A stretch of DNA of 36,845 bases from Franzmannia pantelleriensis (lineage in GTDB: Bacteria > Pseudomonadota > Gammaproteobacteria > Pseudomonadales > Halomonadaceae). Below the pieces are notes generated by a model. That model made no database searches and was not told where the DNA came from. It worked only from the letters and a program-made list of their open reading frames with translations. Location: the NCBI RefSeq assembly GCF_900102875.1, contig NZ_FNGH01000019.1:25996-62840 (forward strand). Direction: 5' to 3'. Shown here in pieces: positions 6,688-14,357 of this stretch. The position numbers and the translations under genes were made by a program. Positions within the stretch are counted from its first letter, which is position 1; each line of letters begins with the position of its first letter.

Positions 6688-7697
6688 CACGCCGATGAGC
6701 CGGTTCCCACCACGGAGGCTTTGACCTTAGCGGCCCTCGCATCTTCGTCCTCGGGAATCGGAAAGTCAGTGCCAAAGAATTTGGTAAGTGTCTTGCAAGC
6801 GGCCGCCTCGGCTGGTTCAGCCTTAGCATCATTCAAGGCGTCGCGCAGCTCGATGAGCTTATTCTTGAGATCATCCATCTGCTTCTGGGTCATTTTCTCT
6901 AGGAGATCGCCATATGGCTCGACCGGTAACGACAGCTTGAGGCGAGTGACCAGTTCCCCTTCATGGATGCAGAACTGCCATTGGTTGATCATCGTATTCA
7001 ACAATTGGAGGAGTGCCTCGAGATCGTCATACTCTTGAGTGATCCAGTCCTGATAGGGCCTGAACCAATGGTAGGCTGCGACTGTCAGGCTGATGCTGAG
7101 CACGCCTTTATGGCTGAACTTGTAGTCACGCCAGCGCTTCAGATAACGGATACCCCGTCGGAATTGAGCCCTGTTATCCTCTGTGTGCCGGTTCACAATG
7201 GCCTTGCAAAGGCCCTGCGGGTCAGACGCCTCCCAGAAGCAGTTTTCCGGCAAAGATGTTTCCTTGCCCTTCGCCAGATACAGATTATCTTGCTCATCCG
7301 GCACGTAGATCGCCATGTCAACGTGATACTGGACGTCCTCTCCCTTGATATAGCTGACCGTGACGCAGCTACGGCGGATATTGACAGTACGGCCTTGGTG
7401 GCTGAGGGCGTCCCGAACAATTTTCTTGAGCCCTACCGGCGCTTCCTCATCTGATGTGCTGTCAAAGACCACGCCAACGTCGATGTCGTAATCTCCGTCG
7501 AGCGGCAGGGTGCCGGTGCCCATGGCATAGCTGCCTTGATTGAAGGTCCGCAGGATATTGGGTGCGCCTTCCGGCAACTTATCCTTCAGATTTTGGAGAA
7601 GCGTGTCTCTCTTTGATCGTAACGTGTCATTTTCGTCTAGGTCGTCCAGCTTGATCGCCTTGTGAAACTCTAGGAAGTAGCGGTGTAGCTTGGCCAT
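6687..7697 (-). CDS. cdnX: CBASS cyclase: CD-NTase (cGAS/DncV-like nucleotidyltransferase)
   Basis: In this 336-residue protein the nucleotidyltransferase signature is complete: 'NQGSYAMGTG' (G55-S56), then 'DGDYDIDVGVVF' with D71 and D73, and the third acidic residue D127 in 'YHVDMAIYV'. These bind the metal ions for cyclic di- or trinucleotide synthesis. The C-terminus is a flexible tail, ...VVGTGSSA, suited to conjugation through its last residue by Cap2. The start chosen is the ATG at 7697, with AGGGAG 6 bases upstream; the frame is open for 19 more codons but without a better site. It is first in the operon and just downstream of a good promoter. The clade and nucleotide product cannot be assigned by eye; 'cdnX' is a placeholder symbol. 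Confidence 0.92.
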   Translation of the reverse strand: MAKLHRYFLEFHKAIKLDDLDENDTLRSKRDTLLQNLKDKLPEGAPNILRTFNQGSYAMGTGTLPLDGDYDIDVGVVFDSTSDEEAPVGLKKIVRDALSHQGRTVNIRRSCVTVSYIKGEDVQYHVDMAIYVPDEQDNLYLAKGKETSLPENCFWEASDPQGLCKAIVNRHTEDNRAQFRRGIRYLKRWRDYKFSHKGVLSISLTVAAYHWFRPYQDWITQEYDDLEALLQLLNTMINQWQFCIHEGELVTRLKLSLPVEPYGDLLEKMTQKQMDDLKNKLIELRDALNDAKAEPAEAAACKTLTKFFGTDFPIPEDEDARAAKVKASVVGTGSSA

Positions 7698-7720
7698 GTG
7701 CAGCTCCCTAACAATTGAAA

Positions 7721-7783
7721 CACAATATATAGTGCCGGCAGCCCCCATAGGCACAATATAGAGTATGCCCAGAGTTTACACAA
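7721..7783 (-). promoter_or_regulatory. CBASS operon promoter with paired direct repeats
   Basis: On the minus strand, TTGTGT (7778-7783) and TATATT (7755-7760) are separated by 17 nt, a good sigma-70 promoter 58 nt before the cyclase ATG. The -10 region lies within a repeated element: CACAATATAGAGTATGCC (7752-7769) and CACAATATATAGTGCC (7721-7736), about 31 bp apart. The pair could be an operator for an unseen regulator or two tandem -10 regions. No regulator gene is in the island. Confidence 0.5.
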
Positions 7784-8003
7784 GGCAAATCTACTGGCTA
7801 TACGTACACTATGCGCTGGACCACTTCTCAACTAGCCCTCCCTCACAGATAAGCAGCCCCCGGTCGTCCTTTACCACGTTGGACACGGATGGTGACGCAA
7901 CTTATTGAAATAAAACTATATATACAGTAAGTGGTGTGCATATATGTTAAATGCTTTTCGTCAACGGCATGCAACATGACGCCGCACGCTGAGCCGAAAT
8001 GAC
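7784..8003. other. Right edge of the defence island, no gene
   Basis: This stretch between the CBASS promoter and the end of trpE is AT-rich to about 7965 (for example ACTATATATACAG at 7916-7928) and then returns to GC-rich DNA. No coding region, tRNA or attachment-site repeat matching the left edge was found by eye. The composition break near 7965 is taken as the island's right boundary. Confidence 0.4.
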
Positions 8004-8029
8004 AAGGCCGAGGCGTGTGCCCCGGCCTT
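8004..8029 (-). terminator. Hairpin downstream of trpE
   Basis: AAGGCCGAGGC (8004-8014) and GCCCCGGCCTT (8019-8029) form an 11-bp stem with one mismatch and a GTGT loop. It sits 27 nt past the trpE stop. Only a weak T-rich stretch (GTCATTTC) follows on the minus strand, so terminator strength is uncertain. Confidence 0.55.
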
Positions 8030-8055
8030 GAAATCAGCCTGCTGGGAGAGTGCCG

Positions 8056-9555
8056 CTACTCGAGGTTGTCGAGCCCGCGCTCGGCCATGGCCACGGCGCG
8101 GAACAGCGCGCGGCCCTTGTTGAGGGTCTCCTGCCACTCCATCTCGGGGACCGAGTCGGCAACCACGCCGGCGCCGGCCTGGACGTGCAGCTCGCCGTCC
8201 TTGATCACCGCGGTGCGGATGGCGATGGCGGTATCCATATTGCCGTGCCAGGAGAGGTAGCCCACCGCGCCGGAGTAGACGCCGCGCTTGACCGGCTCGA
8301 GTTCGTCGATGATCTCCATGGCGCGGATCTTGGGCGCGCCCGAGAGCGTGCCCGCCGGGAAGGTGGCGCGCAGCGCGTCCATCGCGGTGAGCCCCGGCTT
8401 CAGCTTTCCGGTGACGTTGGAGACGATGTGCATCACATGCGAGTAGCGCTCTACCGCCATCTGGTCGGTGACTACCACCGAGCCGGTCTCGCTGATGCGG
8501 CCGACGTCGTTGCGGCCCAGGTCGATCAGCATCAGGTGCTCGGCGATCTCCTTGGGGTCGGCCAGCAGGTCGGCTTCCAGGGCCTGGTCCTCCTCCTCGC
8601 TCTTGCCGCGCACCCGGGTGCCGGCAATCGGGCGCACGGTGACCTCGCCCTCCTCGAGGCGGGTGAGGATCTCCGGCGAGGAGCCCACCACGTGGTGGTC
8701 GTCGAGGTTGAAGAAGAACATATAGGGCGACGGGTTGAGGCTGCGTAGCGCGCGATAGAGGTCGAGCGGCGGTGCCTGATAGGGAATCGACATGCGCTGG
8801 GAGGGCACGCACTGCATCACGTCGCCGGCCAGCACGTAGCCCTTGATCTTGTCCACCGCAGCCTTGAAGCCCTCCTCGGTGAAGCCGGAGGTGAAGTGCC
8901 CCTCCTCCACCGCGCTGCGCCCGGTGCCGGGGCTAACGGTATTCAGGGTGGCACTGCGCAGCTGGATCTCGAGGCGCTCGAGGCGCGCCCGGGCGCGGGG
9001 ATAGGCCTCGGCTTCAGCGGGGTCAGCATGGGTCCACAGCGTCAGACGCCCGGAGAGATTGTCGAACACCACCAGCTCGTCGCACACCATCAGCAGGATG
9101 TCGGGCACACCGAGCGGGTCGGGCTTGTTGGCGGCGGCCTCGCTGCGCAGCCGCGGCTCGACGTAGCGGATGGTGTCGTAGCCGAAGTAACCGACCAGGC
9201 CTCCGTCGAAGCGCGGCTGGTCGTCGAGGCGCGGTACCTTGAAGCGCGCCTGGAAGTCTTCGATCCAGGCCAGCGGGTCCTCGACCTGATGACGCTCCAG
9301 CTCCGCGCCCTCGGCGATGTGGCGCACCGTGAAGCCGCGCACCTCGATGCGCTCGCGGCACGGCAGGCCGATGATCGAGTAGCGGCCCCATTTCTCGCCA
9401 CCCTGCACGGATTCCAGCAGGAAGGTCCAGGGCGCATTAGCCAGCTTCAGGTAGGTGGAAAGCGGTGTATCCAGGTCGGCGAGCACCTCGCGGGTCACCG
9501 GAATACGGTTGTAGCCGGCCTCGGCCAGCTCGTTGAAGCGCGCGGAAGTCATCAT
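8056..9555 (-). CDS. trpE: Anthranilate synthase component I
   Basis: This 499-residue enzyme, with the glutamine amidotransferase TrpG, converts chorismate to anthranilate in tryptophan synthesis. The N-terminal LLES motif (46-49) is the tryptophan feedback site. The chorismate-binding domain carries '[12 protein letters not shown]', '[22 protein letters not shown]', '[17 protein letters not shown]' and '[21 protein letters not shown]'. Length is normal. trpG and trpD are not nearby on this side; the gene is followed by a hairpin and then the defence island. It starts at paired ATGs (9555 or 9552) with GAGGA upstream. A candidate Trp-rich leader lies 84 nt upstream. Confidence 0.97.
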   Translation of the reverse strand: MMTSARFNELAEAGYNRIPVTREVLADLDTPLSTYLKLANAPWTFLLESVQGGEKWGRYSIIGLPCRERIEVRGFTVRHIAEGAELERHQVEDPLAWIEDFQARFKVPRLDDQPRFDGGLVGYFGYDTIRYVEPRLRSEAAANKPDPLGVPDILLMVCDELVVFDNLSGRLTLWTHADPAEAEAYPRARARLERLEIQLRSATLNTVSPGTGRSAVEEGHFTSGFTEEGFKAAVDKIKGYVLAGDVMQCVPSQRMSIPYQAPPLDLYRALRSLNPSPYMFFFNLDDHHVVGSSPEILTRLEEGEVTVRPIAGTRVRGKSEEEDQALEADLLADPKEIAEHLMLIDLGRNDVGRISETGSVVVTDQMAVERYSHVMHIVSNVTGKLKPGLTAMDALRATFPAGTLSGAPKIRAMEIIDELEPVKRGVYSGAVGYLSWHGNMDTAIAIRTAVIKDGELHVQAGAGVVADSVPEMEWQETLNKGRALFRAVAMAERGLDNLE

Positions 9556-9591
9556 GCCCGGCGTGTCCTCACGGTCTTGTCATCAAACGCT

Positions 9592-9614
9592 GGGCCGGTG
9601 GTGCTGCGTGGCCC
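9592..9614 (-). promoter_or_regulatory. Possible trpE attenuator hairpin
   Basis: On the minus strand GGGCC (9610-9614 complement) pairs with GGCCC (9592-9596 complement) across a 13-nt loop, followed by AGCGTTTG. The loop contains CACCACC, which could instead pair with GGTG of the leader's Trp codons, giving mutually exclusive structures. The U-run is poor, so this is tentative. Confidence 0.3.
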
Positions 9615-9638
9615 TGTCCTGTGGGTGGCGGAGAGTCG

Positions 9639-9731
9639 TCACCATCGCCAGCGCTTTACATCGCGCATCAGCGTATCGCCGCCGAGTGCGGCAACAGCGG
9701 GCTGAGTAAGGCGGTGGAATTGCAGCGTCAT
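9639..9731 (-). CDS. trpL: Candidate trp leader peptide (TrpL)
   Basis: An ORF upstream of trpE ends ...MRDVKRWRW followed by TGA, with Trp codons at 9648-9650 and 9642-9644. The long form (30 residues) starts at ATG 9731; a 9-residue form starts at ATG 9668. Neither has a clear ribosome binding site. Two near-adjacent Trp codons right before a stop, followed within 25-50 nt by complementary segments, is the layout of ribosome-mediated attenuation known for trpE in many gammaproteobacteria. It is inferred from position and codons only. Confidence 0.5.
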   Translation of the reverse strand: MTLQFHRLTQPAVAALGGDTLMRDVKRWRW

Positions 9732-9780
9732 GGGCTGTCCGTGGGTCGAGATAAAGGCGTGATCTTGTTGATTCAAAACC

Positions 9781-10446
9781 CTAAACGAGTTCGGCAAGCG
9801 ATTCAACCTGAGCATCCGGGCGGCTCGCGGCCACCGGCTCACCGTGATTATAGCCATAGGGCACCGCAAGCGTACGAAAGCCGGCACGGCGCCCCGCCTC
9901 AATGTCATGGCGCGAGTCACCGACCATCAGGCAGTCGCCGGGAGCAACGCCGAAGTGCGCGGCAAGGTGCAACAGCGGCGCCGGATCGGGCTTCTTCTGC
10001 GGCAGCGCATCGCCGCCCAGGCACAGCCCGAAGTGGTCGGCCAGGCCAAAGCCCTCGAGAATCGGCGCGATAAAGGCCTGCGGCTTGTTGGTGACCAGCC
10101 CCAGCGGCATGCCGGCGGCGTGCAGGCCGTCGAGAGCCTCGCGCACGCCGGGGTAGAGCCGCGTGCGGTCATTGGGCGCCAGCCCGTAGTGGTGCAGAAA
10201 GCGCGCGTGTACGGATGCCTGCCGCTCGGCGTCGGGCGCGTCGTTCAGCGCATCGGCCAGGGCCCGCTCGATCAGCTTGTGCGAGCCGTTGCCGACCCAG
10301 TCCCGCACGCGCGCTTCGCCGCGGGGGCTCAGGCCGTCATCGGCCAGGGCGGCATCCACCGCGGCAGCCAGGTCCGGCACCGAATCGACCAGGGTGCCGT
10401 CGAGATCGAAGGCCACCAGTTTCACCCCTTGTAACAGTGGATGCAT
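9781..10446 (-). CDS. gph: Phosphoglycolate phosphatase (HAD family)
   Basis: This is a 221-residue HAD hydrolase. The nucleophile motif is D14-L-D16-G-T ('VAFDLDGTLVDS'), motif II is in 'LGLVTNKP', the lysine is in 'LPQKKPDPAP' and the acidic motif is in 'CLMVGDSRHDIEAG'. It dephosphorylates 2-phosphoglycolate formed during DNA repair and oxygenation reactions. The ATG at 10446 fits the usual family start (MHPLLQGVKLVAFD) with AAAGGA upstream; a longer in-frame start at 10506 is less likely. It shares its strand with rpe and trpE, the common rpe-gph-trpE order, but is separated from rpe by ndh on the other strand. Confidence 0.93.
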   Translation of the reverse strand: MHPLLQGVKLVAFDLDGTLVDSVPDLAAAVDAALADDGLSPRGEARVRDWVGNGSHKLIERALADALNDAPDAERQASVHARFLHHYGLAPNDRTRLYPGVREALDGLHAAGMPLGLVTNKPQAFIAPILEGFGLADHFGLCLGGDALPQKKPDPAPLLHLAAHFGVAPGDCLMVGDSRHDIEAGRRAGFRTLAVPYGYNHGEPVAASRPDAQVESLAELV

Positions 10447-10682
10447 GTTCTCTTTTCCTTTCAACAAGTTGCCGAATAGGCTGCGGCACAGATCCGCCTT
10501 ATGCATGTAATATTACGAAAAAACATGGCCCAGATCAGCGATCGCCCATAGGAAAACGCTTCACACCGGCCTATGCTAGGCGCAGATATCGCCGTTACCG
10601 GGCAGCGTCCTCGCCCCGCGTGCCGTTGATCCGACCCAGGCGATGCATTTGCTCATCCTTTTCATCAATTCTGGAGTCTCTC

Positions 10683-11981
10683 ATGCCTCTACCACGCATC
10701 GTGGTGGTCGGCGGCGGCGCAGGCGGACTCGAGCTGGTCACCCGGCTCGGACGCAAGCTCGGCAAGCGTAAGCGTGCCGAGATAGTGCTCGTCGACCGCA
10801 ACCCCACCCACATCTGGAAACCCTTGCTCCACGAAGTTGCCACCGGGGTACTCGACTCGGGCCTCGACGAGGTCTCCTACCAGGGCCACTCCAAGACCCA
10901 CGGCTATCAGTTCCAGCGCGGGACCCTGAGCGACCTGGACCGCGACGCTCAGACCCTGGCCCTGGCGCCGATTCTCGACGACGACGGTAGCGTGGTGCTG
11001 CCCTCGCGCAACCTGCACTACGACTATCTGGTGCTGGCGCTGGGCAGCGTGTCCAACGACTTCGGCACGCCCGGGGTCGCCGATCACTGCCACTTCCTCG
11101 ACAGCCCCAAGCAGGCCGAGGCATTTCGCCACGACATGCTCAACACCTTCCTGCGCTACAGCGACCCGGAGCGCCGCCTGCACCCCAAACTGGCGGTGGG
11201 CATCGTAGGCGCCGGCGCCACCGGCGTGGAGCTCGCCGCCGAACTCTATGATGCCTCCAAGATGTTACATAGCTACGGCTTTACCAACATGGATAGCGGC
11301 CAGCTCGACGTGCATCTGATCGAAGCGGCGCCGAGCATCCTGCCGGCGCTGCCGGAGCGCATTACCAAAGCGGTTCACCGCGAGCTGGAGAAGCTGGGCG
11401 TCAATATCCACGTCGAGACCCGTGTCACCCAGGCCGACGGCGAGGGCTTCATCACCGCCGACGGCACACGCATCGAGACCGACCTGAGCGTATGGGCGGC
11501 GGGCATCAAGGCGCCGCCGTTCCTCTCCGAGTTGGGCCTGGCCACCGAGCGCAATCACCAGATCAAGGTCAACGCCGAGCTGCAGAGCGTCGACGATCCG
11601 CGCATCTTTGCCTTCGGCGACTGCGCCAGCTGCCCCCAGGAGGATGGCAAGCCGGTGCCGCCGCGGGCCCAGGCCGCCCACCAGCAGGCCTCACGGCTCT
11701 ACCGCAACCTGCTGGCGACCCTCGACGACAAGCCGCTCAAGCCGTTCGTGTTCCGCGACCGCGGCTCGCTGATCTCACTGGCCCATTTCGATGCGGTGGG
11801 CAGCCTGATGCGCGGCGCCTCGGCGCGCAGCCTGTTCCTCGAGGGGCGCATCGCCAAGTTCTTCTACGCTTCACTCTATCGCATGCACCAGTTCGCGATT
11901 CACGGGGCGGTGAAGACCGGCATGACCATCGTCGTCGACGGCATCAACCGCTTCCTGAAGCCCAAAATGAAGCTCCACTGA
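10683..11981 (+). CDS. ndh: Type II NADH:quinone dehydrogenase
   Basis: This 432-residue flavoprotein transfers electrons from NADH to quinone without pumping protons. The FAD-binding loop is 'IVVVGGGAGGLELVTRLG' at the N-terminus, and the NAD-binding loop is 'VGIVGAGATGVELAAEL' mid-protein. 'IFAFGDCASCPQEDGKPVPPRAQAAHQQA' is the FAD/quinone signature near the C-terminus. The C-terminal amphipathic tail ('GMTIVVDGINRFLKPKMKLH') should anchor it to the inner membrane. The ATG at 10683 has GGAG seven bases upstream. It is transcribed divergently from gph and ends 14 nt from the convergent GIY-YIG gene, so it interrupts the minus-strand rpe-gph-trpE group. Confidence 0.95.
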   Translation: MPLPRIVVVGGGAGGLELVTRLGRKLGKRKRAEIVLVDRNPTHIWKPLLHEVATGVLDSGLDEVSYQGHSKTHGYQFQRGTLSDLDRDAQTLALAPILDDDGSVVLPSRNLHYDYLVLALGSVSNDFGTPGVADHCHFLDSPKQAEAFRHDMLNTFLRYSDPERRLHPKLAVGIVGAGATGVELAAELYDASKMLHSYGFTNMDSGQLDVHLIEAAPSILPALPERITKAVHRELEKLGVNIHVETRVTQADGEGFITADGTRIETDLSVWAAGIKAPPFLSELGLATERNHQIKVNAELQSVDDPRIFAFGDCASCPQEDGKPVPPRAQAAHQQASRLYRNLLATLDDKPLKPFVFRDRGSLISLAHFDAVGSLMRGASARSLFLEGRIAKFFYASLYRMHQFAIHGAVKTGMTIVVDGINRFLKPKMKLH

Positions 11982-11995
11982 CACCAACGCCGGGG

Positions 11996-12280
11996 TCACT
12001 GGCTCCCGGCCTGGCTCGCCAGCCAGGCGCGCTTGGCCGGGGCCGCCAGGCGCTTGATCTCGCGCTCCAGCCGCAGCGCCTCGGTGTGGCTGCCCACCGC
12101 CTGCTGATGCACCAGCGTCAGCGGGCCCTTGCCGCGCAGCGCCCGGGCGCCGCGCTTGCCGCTGCAGTGCTCGGCGAAGCGCCGGCTAACATCGGTGGTA
12201 ATGCCGGTATACAGCGCTCCAGCCGCGGTCTCGACCAGATAGAGGTGCCACACCGGCGCGTCTGAAACCGTTTCAGACAC
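11996..12280 (-). CDS. GIY-YIG domain protein (YhbQ/UPF0213-like)
   Basis: In this 94-residue small GIY-YIG protein, '[28 protein letters not shown]' holds the two signature triads and the following Arg/His. 'LEREIKRL' near the C-terminus is the usual helix with Glu. Members such as YhbQ bind or nick DNA, but roles are poorly defined. The likely start is GTG at 12280, inside the rpe stop (GTGTCTGA), which suggests translational coupling to rpe. A longer frame to 12340 is open but lies inside rpe. It ends 14 nt from the convergent ndh stop. Confidence 0.85.
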   Translation of the reverse strand: MSETVSDAPVWHLYLVETAAGALYTGITTDVSRRFAEHCSGKRGARALRGKGPLTLVHQQAVGSHTEALRLEREIKRLAAPAKRAWLASQAGSQ

Positions 12281-12968
12281 TGGCCAGCTCGTCGCGCAGC
12301 GCCTTGAGCACGCCGTCGTAGCGGTGCGGCTCATCGGCATTGCGCGCCTTGAAGATCGCCGAGCCGGCGACGAAGGTGTCAGCCCCGGCGCGGGCGATCT
12401 CGGCGATGTTGTCGACCTTTACCCCACCGTCGATCTCGAGGCGAATGTCGCGCCCCGAGGCGTCGATGCGCGCCCGCGCCTCGCGCAGCTTGTCGAGGGT
12501 GCCGGGAATGAACGACTGGCCGCCGAAGCCCGGGTTGACGCTCATCAGCAGGATCATATCGACCTTGTCCATCACGTAGTCGAGGTAGGAGAGCGGCGTG
12601 GCCGGGTTGAACACCAGCCCCGACTTGCAGCCACCGTCGCGAATCAGCTGCAGCGAGCGGTCGACATGCTCGGAGGCCTCGGGGTGAAAGGTGATATAGC
12701 TGGCCCCGGCGTCGATGAAGTCGCCGATCAGCCGGTCCACCGGCTTGACCATCAGGTGGGCGTCGATGGGCGCGGTAACGCCGTGCTTGCGCAGCGCCTC
12801 GCAGACCATCGGCCCGATGGTCAGGTTGGGCACGTAGTGGTTATCCATCACGTCGAAGTGGACGATGTCGGCCCCCGAGGCGAGCACGTCGTCGACCTCC
12901 TCGCCCAGGCGAGCGAAGTCGGCGGAGAGAATCGAAGGAGCGATCTTGAAGTCGCGGGGCGTGGCCAT
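12273..12968 (-). CDS. rpe: Ribulose-phosphate 3-epimerase
   Basis: This 231-residue TIM-barrel enzyme interconverts ribulose 5-phosphate and xylulose 5-phosphate in the pentose phosphate pathway. Signature residues are visible: S12 in '[14 protein letters not shown]', metal ligands H37 and D39 in '[13 protein letters not shown]', H71 in 'DAHLMV', the '[12 protein letters not shown]' loop, and Asp in 'LEIDGGVK'. Length is normal. It is divergent from the MFS transporter gene (74-nt gap) and coupled to the downstream GIY-YIG gene. Confidence 0.97.
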   Translation of the reverse strand: MATPRDFKIAPSILSADFARLGEEVDDVLASGADIVHFDVMDNHYVPNLTIGPMVCEALRKHGVTAPIDAHLMVKPVDRLIGDFIDAGASYITFHPEASEHVDRSLQLIRDGGCKSGLVFNPATPLSYLDYVMDKVDMILLMSVNPGFGGQSFIPGTLDKLREARARIDASGRDIRLEIDGGVKVDNIAEIARAGADTFVAGSAIFKARNADEPHRYDGVLKALRDELASV

Positions 12969-13042
12969 GGTGGCGCTTTCCTCTGGGTCGGGGTGATAGT
13001 CTGGGGCGACAAGTCTACCAAAAACCGCGACACGGAACCGTC

Positions 13043-14245
13043 ATGCCCACGCTCATCCTGGCCATCGCCGAGCTGTTCGGCACCGCCCTGTGGTTTACCC
13101 CCAACGCGGTGCTCGCCGACCTGCAGGCGCTGTGGCGGCTCAGCGACGCCGACCTCGGCTGGCTGACCGGTGCGGTGCAGTGCGGCTTTCTGCTCGGCAC
13201 TCTGCTGATCGGCCTGGGCGGGCTCGCCGACCGCCTCGACGCCAGCCGACTGTTCGCCGCCTGCTGCCTGCTCGGTGCGCTCTCCAACGCCCTGCTGCCG
13301 TGGGCCGGCGGACTGTGGGGCGCGGTGGGGCTGCGCGTGATCACCGGCATGTGCCTGGCCGGTATCTACCCGGTGGGCATGAAGCTGATGGTCGGCTGGA
13401 CGCCGGGCAAGAGCGGCCTGGGACTGGCCTGGCTGGTCGGCATGCTGGTACTAGGCACTGCCCTGCCCCACGGCCTGCGCGGCCTGGGCGAACTCAGCGC
13501 CGGCATTCCCTGGCAGGGCGGCATCTGGGGCGCCTCGCTGCTGGCGGTGGCCGGCGGCGCCATGGTCTGGCGGCTCGGCGAGGCCCCGGCGGTGCGCCAG
13601 GCCAAGCAGCATGCCGGCGGGCCGGGGGCGCGACTCGCCGGGCTCGAGGCATTCTCCATCGACGGCTTCCGGCGCGCCGCCAGCGCCTACTTCGGCCACA
13701 TGTGGGAGCTGTATACGCTGTGGGCACTGCTGCCCTTGATGCTGCTGGCCGCCGCCCCGGGGCTGGATACCGCCCGCCTGGCGCTACTGGCCTTCGCACT
13801 GATCGCCGTGGGCGGCCCGGCCTGCTGGCTGGGCGGCGCCCTGAGCCAGCGCTATGGCAGCCGCCGGGTGGCGCAGCTGGGCCTGGCTGGCTCGGCGCTG
13901 TGCTGCCTGGCCTATCCATGGGCTGGTCCTCTGCTGGCGCCAACGCTTGAAGGCGGCTCGCTGCTGCCGCTGGCGCTGTTCCTGGCACTATGGAGTGCGC
14001 TGGCGGTGATCGACTCGCCGCAGTTCTCGGCGCTCTCGGCGGCGGCCTGCCCAGCGCGCATCGTGGGTAGCGCGCTGACCCTGCAGAACGCCATCGGCTT
14101 CGCCATCTCGATGCTGTCGCTAATCGTGCTGATCCCGCTATGGCAGGCGCTGGGAGCGTGGCTGGCCTGGCTGCTGCTGCCGGGGCCACTGGTGGGGCTA
14201 TGGTGCCTGCGCCACGCGTCGCTGCAGGCGAAACCGACTGAATAG
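13043..14245 (+). CDS. Major facilitator superfamily transporter
   Basis: This 400-residue polytopic membrane protein has about 12 hydrophobic helices in two halves with a central loop near 'RLGEAPAVRQAKQHAGGPGARLAG'. The loop after helix 2 ('GLGGLADRLDASRLF') and 'YPVGMKLMVGW' fit MFS motif A and helix 5 regions. No substrate can be inferred. It is monocistronic in appearance: divergent from rpe, and followed by a 112-nt AT-rich gap before sbp. Confidence 0.88.
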   Translation: MPTLILAIAELFGTALWFTPNAVLADLQALWRLSDADLGWLTGAVQCGFLLGTLLIGLGGLADRLDASRLFAACCLLGALSNALLPWAGGLWGAVGLRVITGMCLAGIYPVGMKLMVGWTPGKSGLGLAWLVGMLVLGTALPHGLRGLGELSAGIPWQGGIWGASLLAVAGGAMVWRLGEAPAVRQAKQHAGGPGARLAGLEAFSIDGFRRAASAYFGHMWELYTLWALLPLMLLAAAPGLDTARLALLAFALIAVGGPACWLGGALSQRYGSRRVAQLGLAGSALCCLAYPWAGPLLAPTLEGGSLLPLALFLALWSALAVIDSPQFSALSAAACPARIVGSALTLQNAIGFAISMLSLIVLIPLWQALGAWLAWLLLPGPLVGLWCLRHASLQAKPTE

Positions 14246-14357
14246 CGCAGGTCGATTGGACATATTGCAAAATTGAATAACAAACAGGATTGTCATTCCT
14301 TAATCGTTGGTTTAGCCTTCGCTCCAATCACCACATTTCGTGTTGGAGCCAAATCAT
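14246..14357 (+). promoter_or_regulatory. Upstream region of the sulfate-uptake operon
   Basis: This AT-rich gap is in otherwise GC-rich DNA. It contains GAATAAC (14274-14280) and GTCATTCC (14292-14299), imperfectly reverse-complementary halves of the kind bound by the LysR-type regulator CysB. CysB control of sbp/cysPTWA operons is well established in related bacteria, but the site is only suggested here. Confidence 0.3.

Noticed and set aside
7961-8812. 283-codon minus-strand frame overlapping the trpE 3' half
   Set aside because: Out of frame with trpE on the same strand; Arg/Pro/Ala-rich peptide with no domain.
10215-10682. Long N-terminal extension of ndh
   Set aside because: It overlaps gph in antisense; the ndh family begins at MPLPRIVVVGGG with a good ribosome binding site at 10683.
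12261-12277. TCTGAAA-CCG-TTTCAGA palindrome at the rpe/GIY-YIG overlap
   Set aside because: It falls within coding sequence at a start/stop overlap; no promoter is expected there, so it is taken as chance.
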